NCBI GenBank assembly: GCA_964036275.1
Contig: OZ038434.1
Coordinates: 22,867,879-22,931,878 of the forward strand
DNA from: Litoditis marina
Lineage: Eukaryota > Nematoda > Chromadorea > Rhabditida > Rhabditidae
Direction: 5' to 3'
DNA: 64,000 bases
How positions within the stretch are numbered: position 1 is the first letter of the stretch; each line of letters opens with the position of its first letter. Both the position numbers and the translations under genes were made by a program. This document shows positions 1 to 11,369 of this stretch, piece after piece. The notes under the pieces are model-generated. The model did not search any database, was not told where the DNA came from, and saw nothing but the letters and a program-made list of their open reading frames with translations.

Positions 1-300
1 TTCAAAAATTGGGTGAAATTTCGCCTAACTCTCCTATTTTCAAGACTAAAATGACTACTCACACCTAAGATGAGCGGGTCAGAATAAACTTCCCAAAATT
101 GTCTACGATTTGAAAGCCAATTAGATGGGGGGTCAGGGGGATGTTTATGGAGAAAAAGGCGTTTGAAATTCTGAAAAATGACGAAAACCTACTAAGTCCG
201 GGACGTAATTTTGCGCTTTGGAAACAGGTAGAATATTGGGTTTTGGTTTCGGGAGGAATAAGTGTATTATTATTTTTAAATCAAAAAACGTGTCTGTGCT

Positions 301-342
<42 letters not shown>

Positions 343-3300
343 TCTCTCTCTCTTGTCTTCTCCTTCTCTCTCTCCCCCTCTCTCTCCCCTCTCTCTCTAT
401 CTTTTTGTATCTCTTTCTATACATCTCTCTCTATTTGTCTGCTAATTTTAATTACCACCAGCCTTTGGCGGCACCCGTAAACGTGCTGTCCACGTGATGC
501 GCGCATGCTTTACAAGAAAGGGCACGTCGGGCTTTTATTCCCACGCACTTTGTAGAAATAAGATTTTACACTTTGTAGAAATAAGATTGTTGGATTGTTG
601 GACAATTGTTCGATTGGTTTTATGACCCTTTCGAACTTTTGGTCAATTGTCTGACTGTCTTTAAGTTCTGCTGTGTTTGGGGAAAACTCGCACCGTAAAA
701 TAGGTTAAAGTAGGGTAAAACCTACTCGGATGGTTTCAAAAAGTAGCTAATAATTTTCCACGTATTTTTCTACCCTAGTTAAATTAATTTAGATCTAACC
801 AGACATCCAGAATGTATATTTCGATTCAACTCGTATTCTCGTACGAGTAGAAACTAGTTATTGATTTTTGAGCGTTCTGGACTATATTATTGGTCTCGAA
901 ACCTCTCTAACTGTTTTCTACACCTAATTCTACCCTAACTACCTTATTTTGGGTCTAACCAGCCATCCAGAATGGGTATTTCATTTAGGTCGTTGAATTG
1001 AACTACCAGAAACTGGTTATCGATTTTTGAGCACTCTAGATCAAATTTATGGTCACGAGACATAGATATTCGTTATCTACGCCCAATTTAACGTTAACTA
1101 CCTTAGTTTGGGCTTAACCAGATTGTTTTGATTCTGCACGTAAAATTTTACGTGCAAACTAGATATCGATTTTTGACCTCTTAAGATTGAGAATCGATAT
1201 TAATTTTGGATTCAAACTATGCGCCGTGGGGAGCACTATAGAATAGATGTAAACGATAAATGTATGTTTACATATAAAGTAGTGATTCAAAAATTGGGTG
1301 AAATTTCGCCTAACTCTCCTATTTTCAAGACTAAAATGACTACTCACACCTAAGATGAGCGGGTCAGAATAAACTTCCCAAAATTGTCTACGATTTGAAA
1401 GCCAATTAGATGGGGGGTCAGGGGGGTGTTTATGGAGAAAAAGGCGTTTGAAATTCTGAAAAATGACGAAAACCTACTAAGTCCGGGACGTAATTTTGCG
1501 CTTTGGAAACAGGTAGAATATTGGGTTTTGGTTTCGGGAGGAATAAGTGTATTATTATTTTTAAATCAAAAAACGTGTCTGTGCTCTCTTCTCTCTCTCT
1601 CTCTCTCTCTCTCTTCTCTTCTCTCTCTCTTGTCTTCTCCTTCTCTCTCTCCCCCTCTCTCTCCCCTCTCTCTCTATCTTTTTGTATCTCTTTCTATACA
1701 TCTCTCTCTATTTGTCTGCTAATTTTAATTACCACCAGCCTTTGGCGGCACCCGTAAACGTGCTGTCCACGTGATGCGCGCATGCTTTACAAGTAAAGGG
1801 CACGCCGGGCTTTTATTCCCACGCACTTTGTAGAAATGAGATTGTTGGATTGTTGGACAATTGTTCGATTGGTTTCAAGACCCTTTCGAACTTTTGTTCA
1901 ATTGTCTGACTGTCTTTAAGTTCTGCTGTGTTTGGGGAAAACTCGTGCCGTAAAATAGGTTAAAATGGGGTAAAAACTAATCGGATGGTTTTAAAAAGTA
2001 GCTAATAATTTTCCACGTATTTTTCTACCCTAGTGAAATTAGTTTAGATCTAACCAGACATCCAGAATGGTTTTTTTTTCATTTTGGTCGATTAATTAAA
2101 CGACCAGAAACCAGATATCGATTTTTGAGCGTTCTAGATTATATTATTGGTCTCAAAACCTCTCTAATCGTTTTCTACACCCAATTCTACCCTAAATACC
2201 TTAAATTAGCTTAACCAGACCTTCCGGAGGGGTATTTGTCTTACCTCGTACAAGTGTACGAGTTGGCCGCCGAGATTGACTTTTGACCTTTCTCGACAGA
2301 GGTTTTTCTTAAATTCTTTTTGTAAACTATACACTGTGGGGAGCACTATATAATGGGGAGGAATGATGACTGTAGCTTTGTATACAAAATAATGGTTCAG
2401 AAAATAAAGTTATCTACCCCCTTTTCGACACGAAAATAAAAACTTGACTTGACACGGCCAAGTCACAAGAATTTCGCTCGGCTGGTCTACAATTAGAGAG
2501 CAAAATCGATGGGGGGTTAGGGGGTGTTTATGGAGAAAAAGGCAGTTGAAAAGTGAAAAAATTGTTAAAACCTACTATCTATCCCCCCATCCACCTTAAC
2601 CGACAAAAAACTACTTTCGTTGAGTGGGGGATGTGACTAGTGATTGGATGCAATACAATTTAAAATCGCATTTCATTTAAAAAAAACTACTTTTGAGTTT
2701 AGGTCAGTTTCTGCGCCATCTTCTCTTCTTTCTTTCTTTCTCTCCCTCCCTCCCTCTCTCTCTTCCCTCTCTCTCTCCCCTCTCTCTCTATCTTTTTGTA
2801 TCTCTTTCTACACATATCTCTCTATTTGTCTGCTAATTTTAATTACCACCAGCCTTTGGCGGCACCCGTAAACGTGCTGTTCACGTGATGCGCGCATGCT
2901 TTACAAGTAAAGGGCACGCCGGGCTTTTATTCCCACGCACTTTGTAGAAATAAGATTGTTGGATTGTTGGACAATTGTTCGATTGGTTTTAAGACCCTTT
3001 CGAACTTTTGTTCAATTGTCTGACTGTCTTTAAGTTCTGCTGTGTTTGGGGAAAACTCGTGCCGTAAAATAGGTTAAAATGGGGTAAAAACCAATCGGAT
3101 GGTTGTTTTTTTTTCAAAAACTTGATATTTGTTTTCTACGTATTTTTATACCCTATTTAACTCAACTTGGGCCTAACCAGACATCCAGAACGGGTTTTCG
3201 ATTCAACTCGTATTCTCGTACGAGTGGAAACTATTTATTGATTTTTGCGCGTTCTGGACTATATTATTGGTCTCGAAATCCCTCTAACCGTTTTCTACAC

Positions 3301-3400
3301 CTAATTCTACCCTAACTACCTTATTTTGGGTGTAATTGTGCTGATTCTGCACGTAAAATTTCACGTGCAAACTAGATATCGATTTTTGACCTCTTTAGAT
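1..3400. repeat. Three-unit tandem repeat array (units ~1.29, 1.11 and 1.0 kb)
   Basis: The sequence at position 1 (TTCAAAAATTGGGTGAAATT) recurs exactly at 1286, so the first unit is 1285 bp. A diverged third unit begins near 2396. Each unit carries in order a G-rich stretch ending in GTTTATGGAGAAAAAGGC, a CT microsatellite (about 301-445, 1586-1720, 2720-2830), a conserved block (about 460-545, 1735-1830, 2855-2945) containing CACGTGATGCGCGCATGC, and AT-rich DNA with 'TCTAACCAGACATCCAGAA'-type sub-repeats. The array runs off the left edge. I see no protein domain; open frames across the CT tracts are only Leu-Ser translations of the microsatellite. It could be a long-unit satellite or head-to-tail copies of a non-coding mobile element. 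Confidence 0.85.
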
Positions 3401-3410
3401 CACAACAAAT

Positions 3411-4027
3411 GTCAGCTGTAGCTGACAGGGCTAGATTTAGCATCTTTGAATGATTTCTTTGGTGTAAATCTGTTTGTAAAGGACTAATAGTCTGTATTTG
3501 ATAACAAACTATATCGAATCGGATAGTGTCAGCTGCAGCTGACATATTGGATTTCGACATTTTTAGCGGGTCAAGTGGACTATAAATTGTTAGAGTTGGA
3601 ACGGGAAGGGAAATATGTATTTTCACGCTCCATACAACCGTAATATTCAGAAACTCTGTCATTACCTCGAAATGACCAACTGTCATATTGTTTAACCGAA
3701 ATATAGATCACTCTACCTAGACATTTTGAGATACCTGTTATCTGAGACCAAATTGCCGTTGATGGGTGGAAAAACGTGTTTATGAGATGGAAAAAAAACC
3801 ATTTACTTTATTTTACACTTACGAAACTAGTTCATCTGCTTAGATATGAGCAATTACACTCGATTTAATTAAAAAATACTATGTGTCAGCTCGAGCTGAC
3901 ATGTTGGAAACGAGAGTCAAAATGGAGAAAATAGTTGAAACTAGTTGATGATTTTGATAGTTTGAACGAAAATTAGCTGAATATGTGTGGAAAAACAGTC
4001 CTCATGCCGGAGTCAGCTCAAGCTGAA
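3411..4027. repeat. Four copies of a 16-bp palindrome (GTCAGCTNNAGCTGAC)
   Basis: Perfect palindromes sit at 3411-3426 (GTCAGCTGTAGCTGAC, imperfect only at its centre), 3528-3543 (centre GC) and 3885-3900 (centre CG). A fourth, decayed at its last base, is at 4012-4027. The arms are identical while the two central bases vary. The intervening DNA is AT-rich with no gene I can recognise. The first copies lie directly after the tandem array ends. Confidence 0.7.
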
Positions 4028-4139
4028 GGGAAAATAGAGATTAGGGACAAAATAGGGTACCAAATGGAATAATGTTGTTCGAAATGATGAAGTTCGGTCA
4101 TAATTAAGTGCAATATGAGTGTTGGTCTACTCTGTATCT

Positions 4140-4270
4140 CGGAGAAAATATCGCCGAGCGCATGCAAAATCCGCCCACTTTTTCGGCCGCCAGGCCTATT
4201 TTGCGGACCGCACGCACTTGTAAAAGTGCAGGCGGGCCGCAAAACGAGGGCAAGCCCTCCGCAGTCAGGA
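4140..4270. repeat. GC-rich hairpin, related to 8020-8160
   Basis: In an AT-rich background, about 4200-4240 folds as a hairpin: the arm TGCGGACCGCACGCACTT is followed by a four-base loop and AAGTGCAGGCGGGCCGCA, with only a few mismatches. A second GC-rich island at 8020-8160 has the same words (TTTGCGGACCGCATGCAC, GAGTGCAGGCGGCCCGC) further apart. They look like two members of a small inverted-repeat family. No coding potential is apparent. Confidence 0.55.
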
Positions 4271-4274
4271 AAAC

Positions 4275-5700
4275 GGTGTTAAATAGCCCAACTAAGGTAT
4301 TTGAAATCGTTTAGTTTAGTAAATTTGAAATTGTGGACTATTATTACAATTGGTGATAGTGATAGTGAATGTATCACCCTTATGGCTATCCGTTCAGTGA
4401 ACTTTCGGTGTCTCATCACGATCATGTAGTTACTAAATGCAGTTATCAAATAATACGAACGAAGAATACTCGAAGTTGTTCTCTCTCAAGCCTGAATATC
4501 CAGATAATTCAAGAAGACACAACATTTTGTTCGGTTCTGTGAAAATTTATCTCAATCCCCTTTATTAAATCCAACGACGTACGCGGTCGTCATACCCGCG
4601 GTTTACATAGTGAACGTAATAAACGATGCCGTACTCGTCATTCTCAAATATTTTCTTCATCTTATTTTAATTTTTTTGTATTTTTGTTGTTTTACAGCTT
4701 AACTGAAATCTGTTTGCTGTTGTAGTGTAGTGTGTTGGTAATTTCCTGCGTTCTGTGTAAGTTTGCCTTTGTAGTTCTTTTCTTCGCTCATTTTTTCGCT
4801 ACTTCTTTTACATGTTTTGGGTAATTTGAAAATTTTCTGCTTGAAAAACACGTAAAATTATGTTGGTTGTGTTTAGTTCAAGCCAGTAATCTGAAGTGAC
4901 ATAGTCCTCATGTATTTTCATCATATTCAACAATTACACATTACAAGTAACCAGTTTTATAGTAACCACAAATTAGGTTGGTTTCATAAATTGTTTCTCC
5001 GGTATATATAGAATGATTATAGTCACTCGTAAAAACAATCCCCTGTTTTGAAACTAAACAGCTCCCATTTAGTTCTTGTGGTCTATCCAACCGGACTCTC
5101 GTGTAATTACCTAATTTGGTGCAGAGTATTCATAACTATAAAACGCAAGTCTCCAACTTTCAGGGAATATGATGTCGTCATATTTGTCATTTGGATCAAG
5201 CCGAGAGGACATCAAAGAGGTGGATCCCAGTCGTCGATTTGACTCCCTCATTCGGAGTTTATGTTCATAAGGTGGGTATCTCATGCAGACGTTCACAATT
5301 GTTGGACGACTCTCTACAGTCTGGGTGACAGAACGAAAAATGGTCTAACTTCCTATTTTTTGGGTGGTCAAAATGATATTATTTTGTTCGAAATCCAGGA
5401 AATCACCCAATTTCGGCGAATTTCGGGTGATTATCTGGATTTTTTAAGTTTTTCATAAATTTTGGGTGACCAAAATTCAGACGCCGTCTAGGATTGTATA
5501 CGTCTGATCTCATGTTTTGTCGTCTGGTGAGAATTTATCGTAAGCTATCTCATGTTAATTTTTCGGTGTTAAAACTGTTTGAAATATGATACACGGCAGA
5601 AAACGTTATTCTTTTGTATAGTAAGGTGGCGTACACCTTTATCAATCTGAGTATCCGCCAGAATTTAGCCCACTCTGTATTATCACCTTTATTTCAATTC
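4275..5700. other. Stretch without a recognisable gene
   Basis: AT-rich DNA with no protein I can identify. A splice-like acceptor (TTTCAG) precedes about 5165-5270, where one frame reads a short acidic segment (SSREDIKEVDPSRR) that ends in a stop. It might be an exon relic belonging with the exon-like segments at 5.7 and 6.2 kb. Confidence 0.4.
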
Positions 5701-5708
5701 ATTTTGTA

Positions 5709-5812
5709 GGTAATCGGTATAGGTCACATGGATTGGCTTCGCGCCTTCGCGGTTTGGGAGAAGTGTGGTCTCCGATCTTTTGCTTCACTTCACCGTTGGC
5801 CACTAGGTGAGC
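5709..5812 (+). pseudogene. Exon-like segment, copy 1 of 2 (possible TraB-type fragment)
   Basis: After TTTTGTAG the frame reads VIGIGHMDWLRAFAVWEKCG and runs to CCACTAG|GTGAGC, so it is bounded by acceptor-like and donor-like sites. A clearly related segment lies at 6212-6292 (TGHMEWLCGVCEKCG, then GTTGGTG). The GIGH-M-x-W start recalls the C-terminal 'VVGxGH' strand of TraB-domain proteins, but I cannot confirm this. No consistent upstream or downstream exons were found and the copies differ by indels. I treat them as gene relics; a live small gene is possible. Confidence 0.25.
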
Positions 5813-5959
5813 GGTTTCAGTTTCAATTAGACTTTTCAATTGTTCAGAGTCACGGCAAATTCTACAAGGAACCGCACATTTCGTTAAATCTGCCAGTTAA
5901 TCGTTGTCGTTGAGCGGGTTACAGTTAACCCCATTTAACCGTTCAGTGTTCGTGAAATA

Positions 5960-6150
5960 GTTCCGAATCGGGCCGGAAAAAATGAGCATGAGCACTCCCG
6001 AAAAGTAAGCATGAGTAATGATTCAAAAACACGTTATCATTAAAATTTTGCCGAAAATCTTGAACATTGCCCCAAAAAGTGACCATGCCTCCATCGGAAT
6101 CAGAGAAAAGTGAGCATCAGTCAATATCGAAAAAAGGGGGTATTTTACGT
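5960..6150. repeat. Dispersed repeat, second copy at about 42420-42630
   Basis: This ~190-bp stretch contains 'AATCTTGAACATTGCCCC', 'GTGACCATGCCTCCATCGGA', 'GTGAGCATCAGTCA' and 'TATTTTACGTATG' in the same order and spacing as 42420-42630, inside a nup62 intron. No coding capacity is evident. It is a low-copy interspersed repeat of unknown class. Confidence 0.6.
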
Positions 6151-6211
6151 ATGATTTGAGTAAACACCTTGCTCGTTGTGCTTCTTTGAATTCTCTTCAG
6201 ACCCATCTTGC

Positions 6212-6292
6212 AGGTACAGGCCACATGGAATGGCTTTGCGGGGTTTGTGAGAAGTGCGGAAGTGTGGTATTCGGTCTTTTGCTCTGCCATAA
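6212..6292 (+). pseudogene. Exon-like segment, copy 2 of 2
   Basis: Homologous to 5709-5812: it shares GGNCACATGGANTGGCTT and GAGAAGTG, and the reading frame gives GHMEWLCGVCEKCGSVVFG before a GTTGGTG donor-like site. It differs from copy 1 by several small insertions. The product is unknown and it is not linked to other exons. Confidence 0.25.
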
Positions 6293-6299
6293 GGTTGGT

Positions 6300-8640
6300 G
6301 TTTTTAGTTTTAAAGTTATAATATTACCCTTATATATTCCAACTGTCAGCTGGGCCATATGACTGTGGGGTTATTGAATGTAAAACAAAACTATAGCTGT
6401 CTGAGGGTTCTGGGTCCGGATGGCGCAAACACTGGAAATTTTGGTCCTCTGATGGTTGCGGCGTATAAATGTGCGTTTCAGGCATATAACCCATAACCGT
6501 GTACTCATGTAATAGTTTCGCCTAGTTTCAAAGAAAACACGAAACTGTGTGTATCTTATGGCCCTTGGGACTTCCAGTGTTTCTTATTCCCAACCGAAAT
6601 ACGCTCATTGACGGCTGGCCCCTCATGTCTAATATGTAACTCAGATACTATGAAGTAATCAATTTTCTAGGTAATTGTTGTCTGGTGAAGAAATTGTCGT
6701 TTATCTAAATGGGTGGTCCACCGGCAGCTGACGTTTTTGTCCTTCCCTCCGGCTATTCGACTGATCAATGGTCAATGGAGTGTCTGCTCGATATGGTATG
6801 TGATGATTAATTATCCAATCAGATCCAGACAGATAATTCTCAGAAATGGTGTTTTTACGCATGAGAAGGGAGTGGTTTTGCCTCGGAATTCGGTACCCCG
6901 CTATGAATTCAAACCTGCAACCAATTTTTTACTCGCGAAATTCCAATGTTTTACCCAACTCTAGTGGAAATTTATACACCAGTAAGGTCTGACTGAAATC
7001 ATACACCAGTAAGGTCTGACTGAGCTACAAAAAGTAATCCGTTTTTAGATGTAAACACGTGAAATTTTGGGATTTTTCATCAAAGGTAGACCGATTTTCA
7101 TCTTTTCGGCTAAAAAGTAGTCCGCTATTCGAACTTTTCTGACTATTCGGACAACCTTGCTGGTGTATGTCTACAATTAGTTAGGTATGCAAGCATACAA
7201 CTGTTCACCCGCGAAACCTGTGCTAAAGCAAAGAAACATTGGTGTATCTAGCTGGCTCCAGTCCTCCAGTATTCCAGTAAACTTGTCCGAATAGGCAGAA
7301 AAATTCACTACTTCTTTCGAACCCGATTTCCATTAAATCAGAATTAAAAACTACCTAAGTTTTGACAAAAGTCGCTTACACTGGTGACAGCGTCATTTTC
7401 TAACCAGTTTTGTAGTTTGGTCACCCAGATAAAAAAATCAATTTTTGTAGACGACAAAGTCAAATTGATTTTTGTCGAATAAGGAATAGTAGGTGGATAC
7501 ATTTATTGATGCTCGACATTATGTTTTATAATTTTATTTTACTCGTTTCGTTGCTAAAGGGTATATGCTGCTTGTCAATCCTAGTTTCAATTAGTGACCA
7601 CTCTCACACTTGGGTTCATCGAAAAATGGAGAAAACATACCACTCGTAATTGTTGTTTTTATCAAAACAATTTCGCGAAGTTGTTCAATAAAAAGTGATA
7701 TATCATTTATGAGGGGGTTGTGAAACTGTATTTGCGTGTGTTCTAATTAATATATGCCTCTTTATAGGTATCACCGGGATCTCTGGAATAAGAAGATCAA
7801 CAGGATTCCAATTTTTTTCGAAGAGTCGTATAAGTTGTTGTGTGATCAATTAATTGTTTGTTTGTTGCATACATGCTTTGAATTATATGTTTTGTTGCTG
7901 ATTTTCTACAATAAATATATGAAAATAGATAGCAAACATTTGTATTTTCTTTTCCTTCAAGATATTGGACTATAAATTTGATTATAAATAATATATGCCC
8001 TAGAACGGCTGCCGGGGGGTGATGCTATATTCTGCGCCCCGCATGCCCACGATTTGCGGACCGCATGCACGAAATTAGCGATCGGAATGTTGTACGCAAA
8101 GGCCCGGCATTTTGAGTGCAGGCGGCCCGCCGATGTTGGGCATGCGCTGCGCAAGATGTTTTCCCAGATTCTGTTCCGTACTCTAAGTGGCAGAGTATTC
8201 TCAGAGTGATATAGTCTATTTCATTCTTATGTCCATTTCTACAGTAACCTCTCTATAATGATTGTAGGATACCTCAACCAACATAGGAGATATGATTATT
8301 CCCATAGTTGCATACTGTAAGAGTCCATGTAGGAATGACAGGAACAAGTGCTTTGCTATGGATTCAAGTGTATTAGACTTTAGTTCGAAGAACACAATAT
8401 GGTTGGTCCTGCGAATGTTGTAGTTTGGTCTCGCTCATATCTGGTATACTAGAAATAAATTGAATGGTCACGTAGAGTTAGCAGTCAATGAGGCATTGTG
8501 TACTTTGTCATTGCACGTTTCTGAGTTCTGCTGTGTTCAACATGTTTCACTGGACTGTAATTGACTAAAAGTATAGATCGTGCAGAAGAGATGTGTGAAT
8601 GAACTCGCTCACTTGACAACAAGTTAAAGGGAACAGCTAT
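6300..8640. other. Mostly gene-free stretch
   Basis: Apart from the MITE at 7000-7169 and the GC-rich island at 8020-8160, I see only AT-rich DNA. A 73-codon frame at 7754-7975 begins after an acceptor-like TTTATAG but has a Leu/Phe/Tyr-rich, low-complexity tail and no recognisable domain. Confidence 0.4.
7000..7169. mobile_element. MITE with CATACACCAG terminal inverted repeats
   Basis: The left end CATACACCAGTAAGGT and right end ACCTTGCTGGTGTATG are near-perfect inverted repeats. Just inside the right end is GACTATTCGGACA, whose complement TGTCCGAATAGTC recurs in sister copies. The element is 170 bp with no ORF. The first 27 bp are duplicated directly outside the left end (from about 6975). 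Related elements occur at 22913-23040, 41282-41376, 46861-47037, 47041-47210 and 47370-47530, mostly in gene introns. Confidence 0.7.
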
Positions 8641-8867
8641 CCGAATTGTAGTTTGGACTCGATACGACCACAATCAACGGCATCAAACTACAAACACAGC
8701 GGGAGACAGCAACACACACCTGTGTGGGCTTACTTTTGTTGTATGGAAAACTATGAACTCGTACTAGCCTTTGTGGCAACAACTTCGTTGTCAGATGAAG
8801 TTTAGGCTATAGTCATCGCTCTTACAAGGCAAGTCGTTACGGTGTACGCAGTTCTATCCCGCAGTGT

Positions 8868-8937
8868 TTGTAGTTTGATCCCCTTGTGTTTTCATCGAAA
8901 TTCGAGAACTATGGAGTGTATCGAATTCAAACTACAA
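8868..8937. repeat. TTGTAGTTTGATC hairpin element
   Basis: TTGTAGTTTGATC at the left faces GAATTCAAACTACAA at the right, giving an inverted repeat of about 70 bp. It is a member of the most frequent short hairpin family in the window. A shorter relative lies at about 8647-8696. Like other copies it is preceded by (C)TGTGT. Confidence 0.7.
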
Positions 8938-8964
8938 CTCTGCAATGAGCATTCCCTGTAAGTT

Positions 8965-9134
8965 GGTCCTCTCTCCTCTCTCTCTTTCTCTCTCTCTCTT
9001 TCTCTCTCTCGCTTTCTCTCTATGTTGTAACGCTCATCCTCTCCATCTCTGTCTCTTTCTCTATATCTTCTCTCTCCATCTTCCCCTCCCTCTACTATCC
9101 CTCTACCTCTACCTCTCCCTCTCTCTCCTCTCTG

Positions 9135-9177
<43 letters not shown>

Positions 9178-9180
9178 TCC
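8965..9180. repeat. CT-rich microsatellite
   Basis: About 215 bp of CTCTCTTT-type repeat interrupted near 9025-9040. Open frames on both strands here are simple-repeat translations and are not reported as genes. Confidence 0.9.
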
Positions 9181-9199
9181 AACAAGGGGGACCAATTCA

Positions 9200-11270
9200 A
9201 GTCACTTATTATAAGGACTCCAAATTTGGTCTAGTGAGTACAAAAATCCTTTATCCGTCTGTGGTTTTCTCGTTCAATCATTTCACTCAAAACCCAATAC
9301 GTCATTAGAAAGCCCTTGAAATTCTGCATATTCTATATATAAACAATCTTCTATTTATTGCTCGGAATCCCTATCAACTAACGTTTTCAGTAAACGCGAC
9401 CTCTATTTTCCGACCTAGCCACGGCATCGTGCCAAGAGTCGTCTTCTAGAAGGTTCTTCCAGACTTGGCACCCGCCCAATTGGCTGTCTGCCAACGTGTT
9501 TACATGTTCGTTTTTAGTCGACTATCCTTGTTTTTGCTTGTTTATAAGTGTTACTAAACTGTTATTTCATTATATTTTGTTGTAAATCACTCACCAAACG
9601 GGTTCTAAGCTGTTCGAATAGCCACAATATTCGAAAATGGGTTCTTTTTTGCCAAATTAGAAAAAAAAGTCTAATTTTGCTGAAAATTTGTTTATATCAT
9701 TTTGTTTTGAGTTCTGAGTAGGAAGGGAGTTATTTCTCGGAAGTTATATTTTGTTTAGAGTATTATAAGTATAATTAATCATTAATAGAGTGAATACATT
9801 CTACTTTGCATTAAATTCAGAATCTAAAGTTTTTATTATTCTCAGTTTTTGCTCTATCGTTTTAGATTCTTATAAAACGTATCCCATAGCAACTATTTTG
9901 TCTGTATAGTATAGTGTCTCTTCTATGCCAATTCTGTGTTGTTCCAGTGGCCGTTACGTGTACTTTGGTCGTCCCGATGCCGTTCTCCCTGTCAGCTCCG
10001 GATTGTGGTCGGATAGTGCGGTTAGCCGGTTAGTTTCAACTGTACTATAAATGTATTCATTGAATGGCTGGTATTTTCAATATTCTTTAAACCGGAAATT
10101 ATCAGAGTTTGTGGTGTGTTGCTACCCTGATCATTGAAAAGCATAAAACCTAATCTATGTGGATTAGCATTTTTTACATTCATCTCAGTGTTGTATGGGT
10201 TCCGTATAGGTGAAACAGAACTAATCAGCTAATATGGTATCTTAGTATAGTTTGACCATTTTTAATGGTTTCGATTTAACTGCAACACTGAACAATGTGC
10301 TCAGTGCTCAGTAGTTGGGGATCGTTGGTCTTTATTTGTAGTTTGGTACGGAAATGAGTTGGTCATTCTGGTATACTGTAACTTATCGGGTATTTTCAGT
10401 TTCTCTACATGTTATTCGGGAAAAGAAGATGAAAGAGGAGGAAACGAAGAATGAAGGTGCAAAGTGGCCAGCTGCGAGGACAACAACAACAACAACATCA
10501 ACAAAACAACAACAAGGGACACTTCGTAGAAAGGGAACACGGGCACTGGAGGAGAGGTGGGTTCATTGTATTGTGCAGCATAGGTACCATAGGGAGCTGG
10601 GGTCCCGGGAGGGGACAACTATCCTAAAAAATTTCGAACGATTTCGCAAATTACCAATAGGGGACCTAAGATTTTGGCGATTCTAACGCTATTAGGAGAT
10701 AACGACCCATTTCCTAAATATTTTCGAACTTTTAGTCTTCTTTAATAGGTGTGCAGCCTTTTTCGATCTAACGCTAACCAGAATAGATTAACGTACTTTT
10801 TATATATGATCAATTGTATAAAAAGTTGTTGATTTTGGTGCAAAATCACCAGTTTAACGGGCTACTTTTTTGATTTGTAATTAATGCTCTTTTTTTCAAT
10901 AATTCGCTCATTAGATGCAAAATAACCAAGTTTTCCGTATTTGATCCAAAAGCGGGCTGATTTTTCTAGAGTACTTACACGTTTCTATTGAGCTATTTTG
11001 TTTGCTAGTTCATGTGGTACACGCAATTTTCGCAAAAAAATTGGTTCCCTTCTAACCTTACTTTATATGATAGAATTGGTTCCCTTCTAAACTTACTTTA
11101 TATGATTTATATGATAATTTTGAATATTTTGGGTATCAATTTGAACTATTTCATTTCGCGTTATTTTCTAAAATAGTAGTAATTGGATAAAGACAAAACA
11201 GAATATAAATTGTATTCTGAGATGAATTGATAGTTGATACGGTTTCCCAAGTTTTAAATTAGAGTTCATT
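9200..11270. other. No gene recognised
   Basis: AT-rich DNA. Two plus-strand stretches sit between acceptor-like and donor-like sites (about 9948-10030 and 10415-10557, the latter with a Thr/Gln-rich frame), but neither matches a family I know nor links to other exons in a consistent phase. A short direct duplication (TTGGTTCCCTTCTAA) occurs near 11041-11090. Confidence 0.35.
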
Positions 11271-11298
11271 TTGTTGCTAGCTATAAATGTAGGGATAC

Positions 11299-11369
11299 GC
11301 CCAGTTAGCTCAGTGGTAGAGCAGTCGCTCACAGGCGATTGGTCAGGAGTTCGAACCTCCTACTGGGGC
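11299..11369 (+). tRNA. tRNA-like gene or pseudogene, valine-type anticodon CAC (degenerate)
   Basis: A cloverleaf can be drawn: acceptor GCCCAGT/ACTGGGG with six pairs but a G-G mismatch at position 1-72, D arm GCTC/GAGC with AGTGGTA loop, anticodon stem GTCGC/GCGAT, T arm AGGAG/CTCCT with loop TTCGAAC. The anticodon loop has only six bases (TCACAG) instead of seven; the natural reading of the anticodon is CAC. Both Pol III boxes are good (TAGCTCAGTGG; GAGTTCGAACC). There is no T-run terminator nearby. The unit is enclosed by a perfect 10-bp inverted repeat, GTTGCTAGCT at 11273-11282 and AGCTAGCAAC at 11381-11390. I think it is a decayed tRNA or tRNA-derived element rather than a working tRNA. 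Confidence 0.5.

Noticed and set aside
141..497. ORF with long Leu-Ser stretch (also 1426-1757, 2644-2871, 8892-9214, 35262-36055, 42614-43095)
   Set aside because: These frames are translations of CT/GA microsatellites; they have no domains and repeat with the array units. Exon parts that are real (UVRAG-like, nup62) were called separately.
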